Shown one piece after another: positions 37,842 through 46,074 of a DNA stretch of 64,000 nt. This stretch comes from Streptococcus suis. Lineage in GTDB: Bacteria > Bacillota > Bacilli > Lactobacillales > Streptococcaceae. Under the pieces are notes generated by a model. The model was given only the letters and a program-made list of their open reading frames with translations, searched no databases and was not told the origin of the DNA. The position numbers and the translations under genes were made by a program. The DNA lies in the NCBI RefSeq assembly GCF_002964575.1, contig NZ_POQQ01000089.1:118536-182535 (forward strand), written 5' to 3'. How positions within the stretch are numbered: position 1 is the stretch's first letter; every line of letters begins with the position of its first letter.

Positions 37842-39389
37842 CTCCCACTCAACTGTTGCTGGTGGTTTGCTGGTGATGTCATAGACGATGCGGTTGACGT
37901 GGTCGACTTCGTTTACGATGCGGACAGAGATTTTTTGTAGGACTTCCCATGGTAGTTTTGCGAAATCAGCAGTCATTCCATCGACAGAAGTGATAGCACG
38001 GATAGCGATTGTGTAGTCGTAGGTCCGACCGTCACCCATGACACCTACAGAGCGAACGCCAGTATTGACAGTGAAATATTGCCACACATCGCGGTCAAGA
38101 CCTGCTTTTGCAATTTCCTCACGCAAGATAGCGTCAGATTCACGAACAGTTTGGAGTTTTTCTTCTGTGATTTCACCCATGACACGAATAGCAAGACCTG
38201 GTCCTGGGAATGGCTGACGCCATACAACTTCCTCAGGCATCCCAAGAGCAGTACCCAAAGCGCGTACCTCATCTTTGAAGAGAGTGTTGAGCGGTTCAAT
38301 CAACTTAAACTGCATATCTTCAGGAAGACCGCCAACGTTGTGGTGAGATTTGATGGTCTCAGCCGTGTCGGTACCAGACTCGATGATATCAGTATAAAGC
38401 GTTCCTTGAGCTAGGAATTCAACATCCGTCAACTTGCTCGCTTCATCGTCGAAGACGTAAACAAATTCATTACCGATGATTTTACGTTTCTTTTCAGGGT
38501 CAGATACGCCAGCAAGTAGGTCTAAGAAACGCTTAGCTGCATCAACGCGAATGATATTGAGGCCGAACTTGCCGCCCAACATCTCCATAACTTGATCGCC
38601 TTCATTCTTACGTAGAAGACCGTGGTCAACGAAGATACAGGTCAATTGATCGCCGATAGCACGTTGAAGAAGGACACCAACAACTGATGAATCTACACCG
38701 CCTGACAAACCAAGCAAGACTTTCTTGTCGCCAACTGTTTGGCGGATTTTTTCGATTTCAGTTTCAATGAAGTTTTCCATGGTCCAGTCGCCCTTAGCTC
38801 CACAGATACCAAAAGCAAAGTTTTTCAAAATGTCATTGCCATATACCGAATGACGAACTTCTGGGTGGAACTGGATACCGTAGATACGGCGTTCAGTGTT
38901 TTCAATAGCAGCAAAAGGACAGTCCGCGGAAAGACCAACTAGGTGGAAATCAGCAGGAATTTCAGTTACTGCATCACCGTGGCTCATGAGAACAAGCTGT
39001 TCTTGCGGTGTTCCAGCAAACAGGGTTGACTCAGCCTTGAGTTGAAGCGTTGACTGACCGTACTCACGGTTCCCAGCTTCCCCAGCAGGCACAACCTTAC
39101 CACCTAGCTTATGCGTAATCAACTGCATACCGTAGCAGATTCCTAGAATTGGAATACCCAATTCGAAGATTTCTGGGTCAATATCAATGGCATTTTCAGC
39201 GTAGACAGAGTTTGGACCACCAGAGAGAACGATACCAATCGGATTGATGGCACGAACTTCTTCAGCAGTAATCTTGTGATTTTTCAATTCAGAAAAGACA
39301 CCAAACTCACGAATGCGACGTGAGATGAGCTGATTGTACTGGCTACCATAATCCAATACAATAATTTTTTGGACATCTTGTTTTGTCAT
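37839..39389 (-). CDS. guaA: GMP synthase (glutamine-hydrolysing)
   Basis: 516-aa enzyme aminating XMP to GMP. The N-terminal class I amidotransferase has GICYGMQ (nucleophilic Cys) and GIQFHPE. The ATP-pyrophosphatase domain has [11 protein letters not shown], and the C-terminal dimerisation domain ends [11 protein letters not shown]. It is on the minus strand among plus-strand neighbours. Its promoter region carries two PurR-box-like sites. Confidence 0.97.
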   Translation of the reverse strand: MTKQDVQKIIVLDYGSQYNQLISRRIREFGVFSELKNHKITAEEVRAINPIGIVLSGGPNSVYAENAIDIDPEIFELGIPILGICYGMQLITHKLGGKVVPAGEAGNREYGQSTLQLKAESTLFAGTPQEQLVLMSHGDAVTEIPADFHLVGLSADCPFAAIENTERRIYGIQFHPEVRHSVYGNDILKNFAFGICGAKGDWTMENFIETEIEKIRQTVGDKKVLLGLSGGVDSSVVGVLLQRAIGDQLTCIFVDHGLLRKNEGDQVMEMLGGKFGLNIIRVDAAKRFLDLLAGVSDPEKKRKIIGNEFVYVFDDEASKLTDVEFLAQGTLYTDIIESGTDTAETIKSHHNVGGLPEDMQFKLIEPLNTLFKDEVRALGTALGMPEEVVWRQPFPGPGLAIRVMGEITEEKLQTVRESDAILREEIAKAGLDRDVWQYFTVNTGVRSVGVMGDGRTYDYTIAIRAITSVDGMTADFAKLPWEVLQKISVRIVNEVDHVNRIVYDITSKPPATVEWE

Positions 39390-39442
39390 GTTTTTCCCTT
39401 TCGTTTTGAAAATAATTCAAATACTGTTACTTATTTTATCAT

Positions 39443-39455
39443 AAAAACGAACATT
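39443..39455 (-). promoter_or_regulatory. PurR-box-like site upstream of guaA (1)
   Basis: AAAAACGAACATT on the plus strand, 12 of 13 positions like the lactic-acid-bacterial PurBox AWWWCCGAACWWT (from recall). It lies about 55 bp upstream of the guaA start. Confidence 0.45.
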
Positions 39456-39514
39456 TTCCAAACTATATTTGTTAAATATCTGTTTTGCAAACTATGGCGG
39501 ATTTTTGAAAAAAC

Positions 39515-39527
39515 AGCGTTCGTTTTT
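39515..39527 (-). promoter_or_regulatory. PurR-box-like site upstream of guaA (2)
   Basis: Reverse complement reads AAAAACGAACGCT, a weaker PurBox match 60 bp from the first and inverted relative to it. Confidence 0.35.
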
Positions 39528-39662
39528 TTCTGTTTTTTACTGATTTTGTTATAGGGAAATTCAGATGATTGTTTGTCTAGAAAGTTTTTGCAGATAAAAA
39601 TCGGTCTAGATTGGTCAAATTTCGGATATTTTGATAAACTAGGAGTAAGAAAGGCTAGTCAG

Positions 39663-40361
39663 ATGAAAGCAGCATATATTACCATTCATGATAAATTAAA
39701 AGAACAGATTGACAAGGGAGTTTGGGCAGTTGGACAACGCTTACCCAGTGAACGCGATTTGGCTGATGAGTTTGGCGTTTCGCGTATGACCTTGCGCCAG
39801 GGCATTACCCTGCTGGTCGAAGAAGGGGTACTTCAACGTAAGGTGGGGTCTGGCACCTATGTAGCCAGCACACGGGTCCAAGAAAAGATGCGTGGAACAA
39901 CCTCTTTTACTGAATTGGTACAACTCCAAGGGAAAATGCCGAGCAGTCAGTTGTTGTCTTATACTCGTACCAAACCAAATGAGAAAGAAGTTGAGCAACT
40001 TGCTTTAGGTAAGGGGGAATACGTTATTCGGATGGAGCGGGTTCGCTATGCTGATAATGTCCCTGTGGTCTATGAGGTAGCCAGCATTCCGGAACGCTTG
40101 ATTAAGAACGTTCCCAAGGAAGATGTAACCAACCATTTCTTCAAAACCCTTATCGATAATGGCTATCGGATCGGAACAAGTAAACAAACCATTTTTGCCC
40201 GACTGGCTAATGAAAAGGTTGCCAAATATTTAGAAATTTCGAAAAATCAAGCTATTCTAGCTTTAAGACAGGTTTCTTATCTGGAAGACGGTCAAGCCTT
40301 TGAGTATGTCAATAGCCAGTATGTTGGTGAACGGTTCGAGTTTTATCTGGAGAATAATTAG
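39663..40361 (+). CDS. GntR-family (HutC/UTRA) transcriptional regulator
   Basis: 232-aa regulator with an N-terminal winged helix (YITIHDKLKEQIDKGVW, then RLPSERDLADEFGVSRMTLR) and a C-terminal UTRA ligand-binding domain (residues about 90-230). I start at ATG 39663 (MKAAYITIHDK), preceded by gaaagg; the in-frame start 30 codons earlier has no helix-turn-helix-family match. UTRA regulators sense sugars such as GlcN6P or trehalose-6-P; the ligand here is unknown. Divergent from guaA. Confidence 0.87.
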   Translation: MKAAYITIHDKLKEQIDKGVWAVGQRLPSERDLADEFGVSRMTLRQGITLLVEEGVLQRKVGSGTYVASTRVQEKMRGTTSFTELVQLQGKMPSSQLLSYTRTKPNEKEVEQLALGKGEYVIRMERVRYADNVPVVYEVASIPERLIKNVPKEDVTNHFFKTLIDNGYRIGTSKQTIFARLANEKVAKYLEISKNQAILALRQVSYLEDGQAFEYVNSQYVGERFEFYLENN

Positions 40362-40382
40362 TAGCTCTATGCTCTATTTTAT

Positions 40383-40405
40383 GACATAATATAAATTATG
40401 TAAAC
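40383..40405. promoter_or_regulatory. recurrent palindrome copy 1 (TAATATAAATTATGTAAAC type)
   Basis: Imperfect dyad CATAAT-ATAA-ATTATG continuing into TAAAC. Similar sequences occur at 43264, 47231 and 60967, always between genes. Confidence 0.6.
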
Positions 40406-40465
40406 AACGTCTGTTTTCTAGATACGGAAGCAGATGTTTCTATTTATTTAAGACAGAATTTTTGA

Positions 40466-40471
40466 TATAAT
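40466..40471 (+). promoter_or_regulatory. ylxM extended -10, leaderless configuration
   Basis: TTGATATAAT with TATAAT at 40466-40471, 7 nt before the ylxM ATG. No ribosome site lies between. Confidence 0.65.
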
Positions 40472-40478
40472 AAAGCTT

Positions 40479-40811
40479 ATGGAAATTGAAAAAACCAACC
40501 GAATGAATGCCTTGTTTGAATTCTATGCAGCCTTGCTGACAGATAAGCAAATGAACTACATTGAGCTGTATTATGCAGATGATTATAGCTTGGCTGAGAT
40601 TGCTGAGGAATTTCAAGTTAGCCGTCAGGCGGTCTATGATAACATTAAACGAACAGAAAAATTGCTGGAAGATTATGAGATGAAGCTGCATATGTATTCT
40701 GACTATGTAGTGCGTAGTCAGATTTTCGATGAAATACTCACTAAGTATCCAGAAGATGCTTATTTGAAGGAGAAAATCGCCATTTTAACCAGCATTGATA
40801 ATAGAGAGTAA
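40479..40811 (+). CDS. ylxM: YlxM/p13 family DNA-binding protein
   Basis: 110-aa helix-turn-helix protein of the UPF0122 family that accompanies ffh and modulates SRP in streptococci. The helix-turn-helix segment is [20 protein letters not shown], then [17 protein letters not shown]. Followed by ffh after 12 nt. The promoter position suggests a leaderless message. Confidence 0.93.
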   Translation: MEIEKTNRMNALFEFYAALLTDKQMNYIELYYADDYSLAEIAEEFQVSRQAVYDNIKRTEKLLEDYEMKLHMYSDYVVRSQIFDEILTKYPEDAYLKEKIAILTSIDNRE

Positions 40812-40823
40812 GAGGAGAAGTAT

Positions 40824-42398
40824 ATGGCTTTTGAAAGCTTAACAGAACGTTTGCAGAGTGTTTTTAAAAACCTACGTCGTAAGGGGAAAATTTCTGAGAG
40901 TGATATCCAAGAAGCAACCAAGGAAATCCGTCTGGCCTTACTAGAAGCCGACGTTGCTCTGCCAGTTGTCAAAGATTTCATTAAAAAAGTACGTGAACGT
41001 GCCATTGGTCACGAAGTGATTGAAACCCTGAACCCTGCTCAACAAATTATTAAAATCGTTGATGAAGAATTGACGGCTGTATTGGGGTCTGAAACGTCTG
41101 ACATTATCAAGTCACCAAAAATTCCAACTATCATTATGATGGCTGGTTTGCAGGGGGCTGGTAAAACGACTTTCACAGGTAAGCTGGCCAACAAACTCAA
41201 GCAGGAAGAGAATGCTCGTCCTCTCTTGATTGCGGCCGATATTTATCGTCCAGCTGCCATTGACCAGTTGAAAACCCTTGGTCAACAAATTGATGTACCT
41301 GTATTCGAGTTGGGTAATCAAGTCCCTGCCCTGGAGATTGTACGCCAAGGTTTAGAACAAGCCAAAGCCAACCACAATGACTATGTCTTGATTGATACGG
41401 CCGGTCGTTTACAAATTGACCAAGCCCTTATGGCTGAATTAAGAGAAATCAAAGACTTTGCCCAACCAAATGAAATTCTCTTGGTTGTCGATGCCATGAT
41501 TGGTCAGGAAGCTGCCAACGTTGCGCGTGAGTTCAATGATCAACTGGCTATTACTGGTGTGATTTTGACCAAGATTGACGGCGATACACGTGGTGGTGCT
41601 GCTTTGTCTGTCCGCCACATCACTGGTCAGCCAATCAAATTCACCGGTACTGGTGAAAAAATCACAGATATTGAAACCTTCCACCCAGACCGTATGTCTT
41701 CTCGTATCTTAGGTATGGGTGACATGCTGACCTTGATTGAGAAGGCGAGCAAGGAATATGATGAGAAGAAATCATTAGAACTCGCTGAAAAAATGCGTGA
41801 GAATACCTTTGATTTCAACGATTTCATCGATCAGCTGGACCAAGTTCAAAATATGGGACCAATGGAAGACCTGCTGAAGATGATTCCAGGTATGGCTGGT
41901 AACCCAGCCCTTGCCAACTTGAAAGTTGACGAGCGTGAAATTGCACGAAAACGAGCTATCGTATCCTCTATGACACCAGCTGAACGTGAAAATCCTGACT
42001 TGTTAACACCTAGCCGTCGTCGTCGTATTGCTAACGGTTCTGGAAATAGCTTTGTCGAAGTTAATAAATTTATCAAAGATTTCAACCAAGCCAAAACAAT
42101 GATGCAAGGCGTCATGTCTGGTGATATGAGCAAGATGATGAAGCAAATGGGTATCAACCCAAATAATCTTCCAAAGAATATGCCAAATATGAATGGTATG
42201 GATATGTCTGCTCTTGAAGACATGATGGGCGGTGCAGGAATGCCTGATATGAGCCAACTGATGGGAGGAGCTGGTATGCCAGATATGTCCCAAATGTTTG
42301 GAGGCGGTTTGAAAGGTAAAATTGGTGAGTTTGCTATGAAACAAGCCATGAAACGCCAAGCCAATAAAATCAAGAAAGCCAAAAAGAAGAGAAAATAA
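40824..42398 (+). CDS. ffh: signal recognition particle protein Ffh
   Basis: 524-aa GTPase binding signal peptides and 4.5S RNA for co-translational targeting. N domain at 1-90; G domain with GLQGAGKTT, DTAGRLQ and TKIDGD; the C-terminal M domain is methionine-rich and ends in basic KKAKKKRK. The terminator overlaps its stop codon. In S. mutans ylxM-ffh is followed by satC, satD and satE; here only a satD-like gene follows, with its own promoter. Confidence 0.97.
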   Translation: MAFESLTERLQSVFKNLRRKGKISESDIQEATKEIRLALLEADVALPVVKDFIKKVRERAIGHEVIETLNPAQQIIKIVDEELTAVLGSETSDIIKSPKIPTIIMMAGLQGAGKTTFTGKLANKLKQEENARPLLIAADIYRPAAIDQLKTLGQQIDVPVFELGNQVPALEIVRQGLEQAKANHNDYVLIDTAGRLQIDQALMAELREIKDFAQPNEILLVVDAMIGQEAANVAREFNDQLAITGVILTKIDGDTRGGAALSVRHITGQPIKFTGTGEKITDIETFHPDRMSSRILGMGDMLTLIEKASKEYDEKKSLELAEKMRENTFDFNDFIDQLDQVQNMGPMEDLLKMIPGMAGNPALANLKVDEREIARKRAIVSSMTPAERENPDLLTPSRRRRIANGSGNSFVEVNKFIKDFNQAKTMMQGVMSGDMSKMMKQMGINPNNLPKNMPNMNGMDMSALEDMMGGAGMPDMSQLMGGAGMPDMSQMFGGGLKGKIGEFAMKQAMKRQANKIKKAKKKRK

Positions 42399-42410
42399 TC
42401 TCTTCTTTTT
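42381..42410 (+). terminator. ffh terminator overlapping the stop codon
   Basis: Perfect 12-bp stem AAAAAGAAGAGA / TCTCTTCTTTTT with a 6-nt loop that contains part of the ffh stop, followed by T-rich sequence. Confidence 0.9.
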
Positions 42411-42533
42411 ACTTTTTTGTTCGAAGTGGTTAAGTTGTAGCAATAGAAAATAGGAGTAGGATGGTAGAAAAGAGCGCTATTTTGCATTTTAAATTTCCGT
42501 TATAAAGGAAAGTTTTAAAGAAATCCCTTATAC

Positions 42534-42562
42534 TGGACATTTTCCGTGATGTCCGTTACAAT
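42534..42562 (+). promoter_or_regulatory. satD-like gene promoter with built-in operator
   Basis: -35 TGGACA (42534-42539), 17-bp spacer, -10 TACAAT (42557-42562). An inverted repeat GGACA-N10-TGTCC (42535-42554) overlaps the -35 and the spacer, where a repressor would block polymerase. A third GGACA lies at the ribosome site. Confidence 0.65.
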
Positions 42563-42593
42563 AGAAAAAATAACGATAAACAAAGGACAAGTC

Positions 42594-43259
42594 ATGAATT
42601 ATATCGCAATAATAGGAAATATTATCCATTCAAAACAGGTTTCTCAGCGTTCAAATACTATAGAAGGTCTAAAACAGCAGCTGAATAGTATCAATTATTC
42701 TTTTTCCCAGAACTTAGCATCGCCATTTACCCTTACAAAGGGAGATGAGTTTCAAGCTCTATGCAAGCCAAACCCGTATATTTTTTTGATGATTGACCAA
42801 ATTCAACTGGCCTTTCGTGATCAGCTAGAAATTAAATTTGGAATTGGTCTGGGGGAAATTTTGACAGCCATCGACCCCAAACAAAGCATTGGAGTGGATG
42901 GACCTGCTTATTGGGAAGCGCAAAAAGCGATAAAGGTCATTCAAGATAAGGATGATTATGGTAGTAGCCTAGTTGCTTTTTCTTCTGAATACAAGCAAAT
43001 CGACCGTGTTATCAATCCTTTACTTACTTCAAGTGATTTTATCAAAGCTACTTGGAATAGTTCACAAACAGACTTGTTTGAATTCTTAATCAGCAATAAA
43101 ATCTATCAGGAAGAATTTAAGCAAAAGCCAATTGCCGAGAAGATGAAGCTTAGTCAAAGTGCCTTTACCAAACGCTTGAAGTCCAGTGGAATAAAACTTT
43201 ATTTCCGAAATCGAAAAACAGCTATGGATTTAATCCTGCAGCTCAGTCAAAGAAGCTAA
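42594..43259 (+). CDS. satD: SatD family protein
   Basis: 221-aa protein starting MNYIAIIGNIIHSKQVSQRS, as in SatD of the S. mutans secretion/acid-tolerance locus. The N-terminal part resembles a nucleotide-cyclase-like fold. The C-terminal 55 residues (IAEKMKLSQSAFTKRLKSSG) look like a helix-turn-helix, so the protein may bind DNA. ATG 42594 has aaagga upstream; the frame is open further up but that would start before the promoter. Biochemical role unknown. Confidence 0.75.
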   Translation: MNYIAIIGNIIHSKQVSQRSNTIEGLKQQLNSINYSFSQNLASPFTLTKGDEFQALCKPNPYIFLMIDQIQLAFRDQLEIKFGIGLGEILTAIDPKQSIGVDGPAYWEAQKAIKVIQDKDDYGSSLVAFSSEYKQIDRVINPLLTSSDFIKATWNSSQTDLFEFLISNKIYQEEFKQKPIAEKMKLSQSAFTKRLKSSGIKLYFRNRKTAMDLILQLSQRS

Positions 43260-43263
43260 TTAT

Positions 43264-43290
43264 ATTTACATAATTTATATTGTGTAAACT
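43264..43290. promoter_or_regulatory. recurrent palindrome copy 2
   Basis: TATTTACATAATTTATATTG then TGTAAAC, inverse orientation of the motif at 40383. It lies between convergent genes and ends in a T-run. Confidence 0.6.
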
Positions 43291-43294
43291 TTTT

Positions 43295-43729
43295 TTAGAA
43301 TTCTAATCGCAATACAATTTCATCTTCATCATATTCGCCCGTTTCAACAAAGCCAAGTGATTGATACAAGGTTCTGGCTGGGCTGTTTTGGGATAAAATG
43401 CAGAGCTGAACAGCTGAAAATTTTCTTTCTGAGCAGAATTTTTCCAGCAACTGTGTCATAGCCTGACGACCCAAACCTTGTTGCTGGAAGTCGGCATCAA
43501 TGAAGAATTCAGAGATGAGATAGGCTTGTCGTTCAGGGAAATCATGGTATAAAACTAGACCAACAGGACAATCTTGCTGGTAAATCAAATAAGCCTGGCT
43601 ATCAAACATTCTATAAGCAAAGGCACGTGCCAAGGTTGTTACCTTATCGGCGACAAACTCAGCTTGGTCAGGAGAAACAGATAACGGAACTCGCCAATTA
43701 TCAGGACTGACAGGAACAAAATCTAGCAT
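43295..43729 (-). CDS. GNAT family N-acetyltransferase
   Basis: 144-aa acetyltransferase. Acetyl-CoA loop DFQQQGLGRQAMTQLLEK follows strand AYLISEFFIDA; the C-terminal NSPARTLYQSLGF is typical. Substrate unknown; general resemblance to spermidine acetyltransferase-like (PaiA/BltD type) proteins. Convergent with the satD-like gene. Confidence 0.87.
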   Translation of the reverse strand: MLDFVPVSPDNWRVPLSVSPDQAEFVADKVTTLARAFAYRMFDSQAYLIYQQDCPVGLVLYHDFPERQAYLISEFFIDADFQQQGLGRQAMTQLLEKFCSERKFSAVQLCILSQNSPARTLYQSLGFVETGEYDEDEIVLRLEF

Positions 43730-44057
43730 AAAACATCCTTTCGTATTTGTTTGTATTATAGCATATGTGGGTTTAGATGAAAAACTAAAAATTTATGAAC
43801 AATTGACCGTACATGGTCTAAACCCTTGATAATACTGGGATAGAAGCATAAAGTACATAGATTGAAAAATGTACTTTATTTTAGACACTGATAAAGTACA
43901 GTATTGGATGAGGAGAACGTAGTTTGGTTGGAAATTCAATTGTGCAAAATAATATCGAAAATGGCGGTGAGGTAATAGGCTCAATTGTACATTTTTTGAA
44001 GACGGTAATGTGTCATTTTAAATAAATTTTTATTCGTAAAAAAAATCACTAAAGTAC
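43730..44057. other. non-coding stretch left of the Abi island
   Basis: Apart from the -10 of the GNAT gene (TATAAT on the minus strand near 43755), no gene is seen. It contains paired AAAGTACAT / ATGTACTTT sequences around 43849-43876 and an ACCGTACATGGT dyad near 43805. It may be a decayed mobile or regulatory segment. Confidence 0.5.
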
Positions 44058-44086
44058 TTGACGTCTATCTAAATATACTATATACT
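44058..44086 (+). promoter_or_regulatory. promoter of the Abi leader RNA
   Basis: -35 TTGACG (44058-44063), exactly 17-bp spacer, -10 TATACT (44081-44086). Transcription should begin near 44093. Confidence 0.8.
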
Positions 44087-44092
44087 TAGTAT

Positions 44093-44156
44093 GAGATATC
44101 AATGGCCGCCCTTGCTTCAATTGCACAGACATGTTCTGATGGGTGGTTTTTTTATT
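44093..44156 (+). ncRNA. candidate structured leader RNA of the Abi/HEPN gene
   Basis: About 60 nt between promoter and gene. An outer stem CCGCCC / GGGTGG (44106-44111, 44141-44146, one G-U pair) closes two inner hairpins, TGC/GCA (44113-44125) and CAGA/TCTG (44126-44138), forming a compact three-way junction. Seven Ts follow directly, so it ends as an intrinsic terminator before the ribosome site of the Abi gene. Most transcripts would then be a short RNA, some reading into the gene. Confidence 0.55.
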
Positions 44157-44170
44157 TAAGGAGTGTTCAG

Positions 44171-45133
44171 ATGAGTAGTTTTTCACATAAGAGTTTTGAG
44201 GAGCAAGTTGCTTTATTAGAATCAAGAGGTATGCTGTTTTCTGGAGAACAGGACAAGAAAAAAGCTGAGCAAAAGTTATCAATAATCTCTTACTATAAAT
44301 TAAAGGAATTTGCTAGACCTTTTTCAAAAATTGTGACAGTTGATGGTGTACGCCAAATAAATTATCAAAATACTCCATTCAAAAAAATTACTGTTAGATA
44401 TTATCAAGATAAACGATTACGTCTCCATCTATTGAATGCTCTCGAAGACATTGAGGTAGCTTTAAAAACCCAAGTAGCGTTTGTTTTAGGTTATAGAAGA
44501 TTAGGGCCATATGGATATTTAAATTTCTCACAGTGGTGCAACAAAAAAGAGTACTGCAAGCATTACCTAAAATATCGAGAAGATAAATTTAAAAAGCAGC
44601 TAAAAGCTGAATTGAAAAGAACAACTTCTCCAGAAATCAAGGAAAAATTGAAAATTGACAATATGAAATATCCTCCAATTTGGTTGGCTATTAACCTAAT
44701 GACATTCGGTCAGATAATCAACCTTATCGAATTAATGTCAACAAATAATATTAGACAAATAGCTAAACAATATGATTGCAGTGATGCTGAGTTACTTTCT
44801 TGGTTGAAATGTTTAAACTTATTAAGGAATATGTGCGCTCACAATTCTAATATTATTGATCTTAAGATGCACACGACACCAATGCTTCGTGAGGAATGGA
44901 AGGAACTCTTATACGAGCTAAAAGAAGGTGTTTATTCAAACCGCATTGCTCTGCCGATTATTATAGTGAAATATATGATGGATGCTATTGATAACCAATA
45001 TAATTTTAGAGAAATTTTTGGTTCATTTAGAAAATTGATTGACAAAAGCCAAAAGCAAGCAAATTACTACGGACTTAAAAGCAAGGAAGTGTTGAATAGT
45101 TTGCAAAATAATTCTTTGTACACTAGAATTTGA
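44171..45133 (+). CDS. Abi_2 family abortive infection protein (AbiD/AbiF-like, HEPN)
   Basis: 320-aa protein of the Abi-like family known from lactococcal phage-resistance plasmids. The N-terminus is typical: SFEEQVALLESRGM, then KLSIISYYKLKEFARPF. The C-terminal half carries the HEPN RNase motif R-x4-H in LLRNMCAHNSNI (R219, H224), so it is probably a growth-arresting RNase. I start at ATG 44171, with aaggag 7 nt upstream; the frame open from 44102 would run through the leader hairpin. It stands alone with promoter, leader RNA and terminator. Base composition is more AT-rich than neighbours, suggesting transfer. Confidence 0.83.
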   Translation: MSSFSHKSFEEQVALLESRGMLFSGEQDKKKAEQKLSIISYYKLKEFARPFSKIVTVDGVRQINYQNTPFKKITVRYYQDKRLRLHLLNALEDIEVALKTQVAFVLGYRRLGPYGYLNFSQWCNKKEYCKHYLKYREDKFKKQLKAELKRTTSPEIKEKLKIDNMKYPPIWLAINLMTFGQIINLIELMSTNNIRQIAKQYDCSDAELLSWLKCLNLLRNMCAHNSNIIDLKMHTTPMLREEWKELLYELKEGVYSNRIALPIIIVKYMMDAIDNQYNFREIFGSFRKLIDKSQKQANYYGLKSKEVLNSLQNNSLYTRI

Positions 45134-45176
45134 AATTAGAATAATTTTTATTTGATAAATATTAAATCAATGTATT

Positions 45177-45205
45177 AAAAAGTCACTCAATAGTAGTGAC
45201 TTTTT
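45177..45205 (+). terminator. terminator of the Abi gene
   Basis: Perfect 11-bp stem AAAAAGTCACT / AGTGACTTTTT with a 7-nt loop, 44 nt after the stop. Confidence 0.9.
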
Positions 45206-45338
45206 AAAATACTTACATTATGCGTAAAGATTGCATCTCATGATTTGTGGTATAATAGAATTCAGTTAATGAACTTTACATTTCTTCATTTCTTTTTCGA
45301 ATAAATAAATTGAGAGGATAAAGAACAGGAGAATAAAA

Positions 45339-45518
45339 ATGAAACTAAAGGAATTGCTTAAAGCAAAAGGAGTGACCCAGGTTGAGCTGGGAAAAACCAT
45401 TGGAGCAACAAGTAGAACTGTCGCTAGGTGGGAAGCTGAACAAGTAGATATGCCGTTTAAAACTGCGGTTAAAATTGCAAGGTATCTAGATGTAAATCTA
45501 GAGGAATTAGCTGAATAA
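45339..45518 (+). CDS. small XRE/Cro-like helix-turn-helix protein
   Basis: 59-aa protein, MKLKELLKAKGVTQVELGKT onwards, with the classical helix-turn-helix TQVELGKTIGATSRTVARWE and tail DVNLEELAE. It has aggaga as ribosome site and TATAAT at 45251-45256. Such single-domain regulators are common in prophages and defence islands. It is followed by a short frame and the remains of a zinc-ribbon gene. Confidence 0.75.
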   Translation: MKLKELLKAKGVTQVELGKTIGATSRTVARWEAEQVDMPFKTAVKIARYLDVNLEELAE

Positions 45519-45532
45519 AATTGGAGGATAAT

Positions 45533-45643
45533 ATGGATTTTGAAGATATTTTTGATAATTTAGATAGTGAGCTTGGCAATTTTAAAATTCGTCTCAGTAA
45601 AAATGTCTATGGAACAGATAACATCGAAACATTATCAACATAA
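45533..45643 (+). CDS. 36-aa frame downstream of the HTH gene
   Basis: ATG at 45533 with a good ggagg ribosome site encodes MDFEDIFDNLDSELGNFKIR and stops at 45641-45643. It overlaps the start of the zinc-ribbon remnant in another frame. It may be the original start region of that gene after a frameshift, or a small independent gene; weak evidence for either. Confidence 0.35.
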   Translation: MDFEDIFDNLDSELGNFKIRLSKNVYGTDNIETLST

Positions 45644-45872
45644 GCTTTTAAAAGAATGGGATTATTTAAACAACATCTTACTTGCAGATCCAAAAACATT
45701 GACAAAACGCTCGAAGATAAAAGTGTGGTGAATCTGTAAAAATAATGAAGAACATAGATATATGTTTCCAATCAATAAAAGAATATTGTATGAAGAAAGA
45801 AATAGAGAAACATGCTCAATTTGTAAAGGATTAAGAAGAAAAAGAGAGCATTTTATTCAATTTAAAAAATAA
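45609..45872 (+). pseudogene. decayed DUF4379-like zinc-ribbon gene
   Basis: One frame reads LLKEWDYLNNILLADPKTLT, then KVW, an in-frame TGA (45729-45731) where the family has a second Trp, then ICKNNEEH, an Arg-rich stretch and CSICKG, ending at TAA 45870-45872. The order K-V-W-W-x-C...H...R...C-x2-C is that of DUF4379 zinc-ribbon repeats found in large nuclease-like and accessory proteins. One W-to-stop change and loss of the rest mark it as a remnant. Confidence 0.55.
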
Positions 45873-45898
45873 AGCAGGTCAAATTTGACTTGCTTTTT
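45871..45898 (+). terminator. terminator after the zinc-ribbon remnant
   Basis: AAAGCAGGTCAA / TTTGACTTGCTTT, nearly perfect stem with a T-run. Confidence 0.85.
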
Positions 45899-45952
45899 AT
45901 ATAGAAAAAATAGTTTAAAAAGTCCCCAAAAATTGATTTTAAAAATTTTCAA

Positions 45953-46061
45953 ATGTAGATTTTTCAAAAAAATCTGGAATTCAAAATTTTTAGTTTTCCG
46001 TAAAATTATGTAGATTTATCAAGAAATACTGAAATTTGAAATTTTTAGTTTATTAACTAAT
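45953..46061. repeat. imperfect 55-bp direct repeat next to difSL
   Basis: Two AT-rich copies starting ATGTAGATTT at 45953 and 46008, both running through ATTTTTAGTTT. The junction TAGTTTTCCGTAAAATTATG resembles the reverse complement of one difSL arm. Confidence 0.55.
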
Positions 46062-46074
46062 TTCCCCACGTACA

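Noticed and set aside
41846..42487. 213-codon antisense frame over the end of ffh
   Set aside because: Mirrors the Met/Gly-rich M domain; the forward gene is certain.
44102..44170. Upstream in-frame start for the Abi gene
   Set aside because: It would translate through the leader hairpin and terminator; no ribosome site, while the ATG at 44171 has aaggag.
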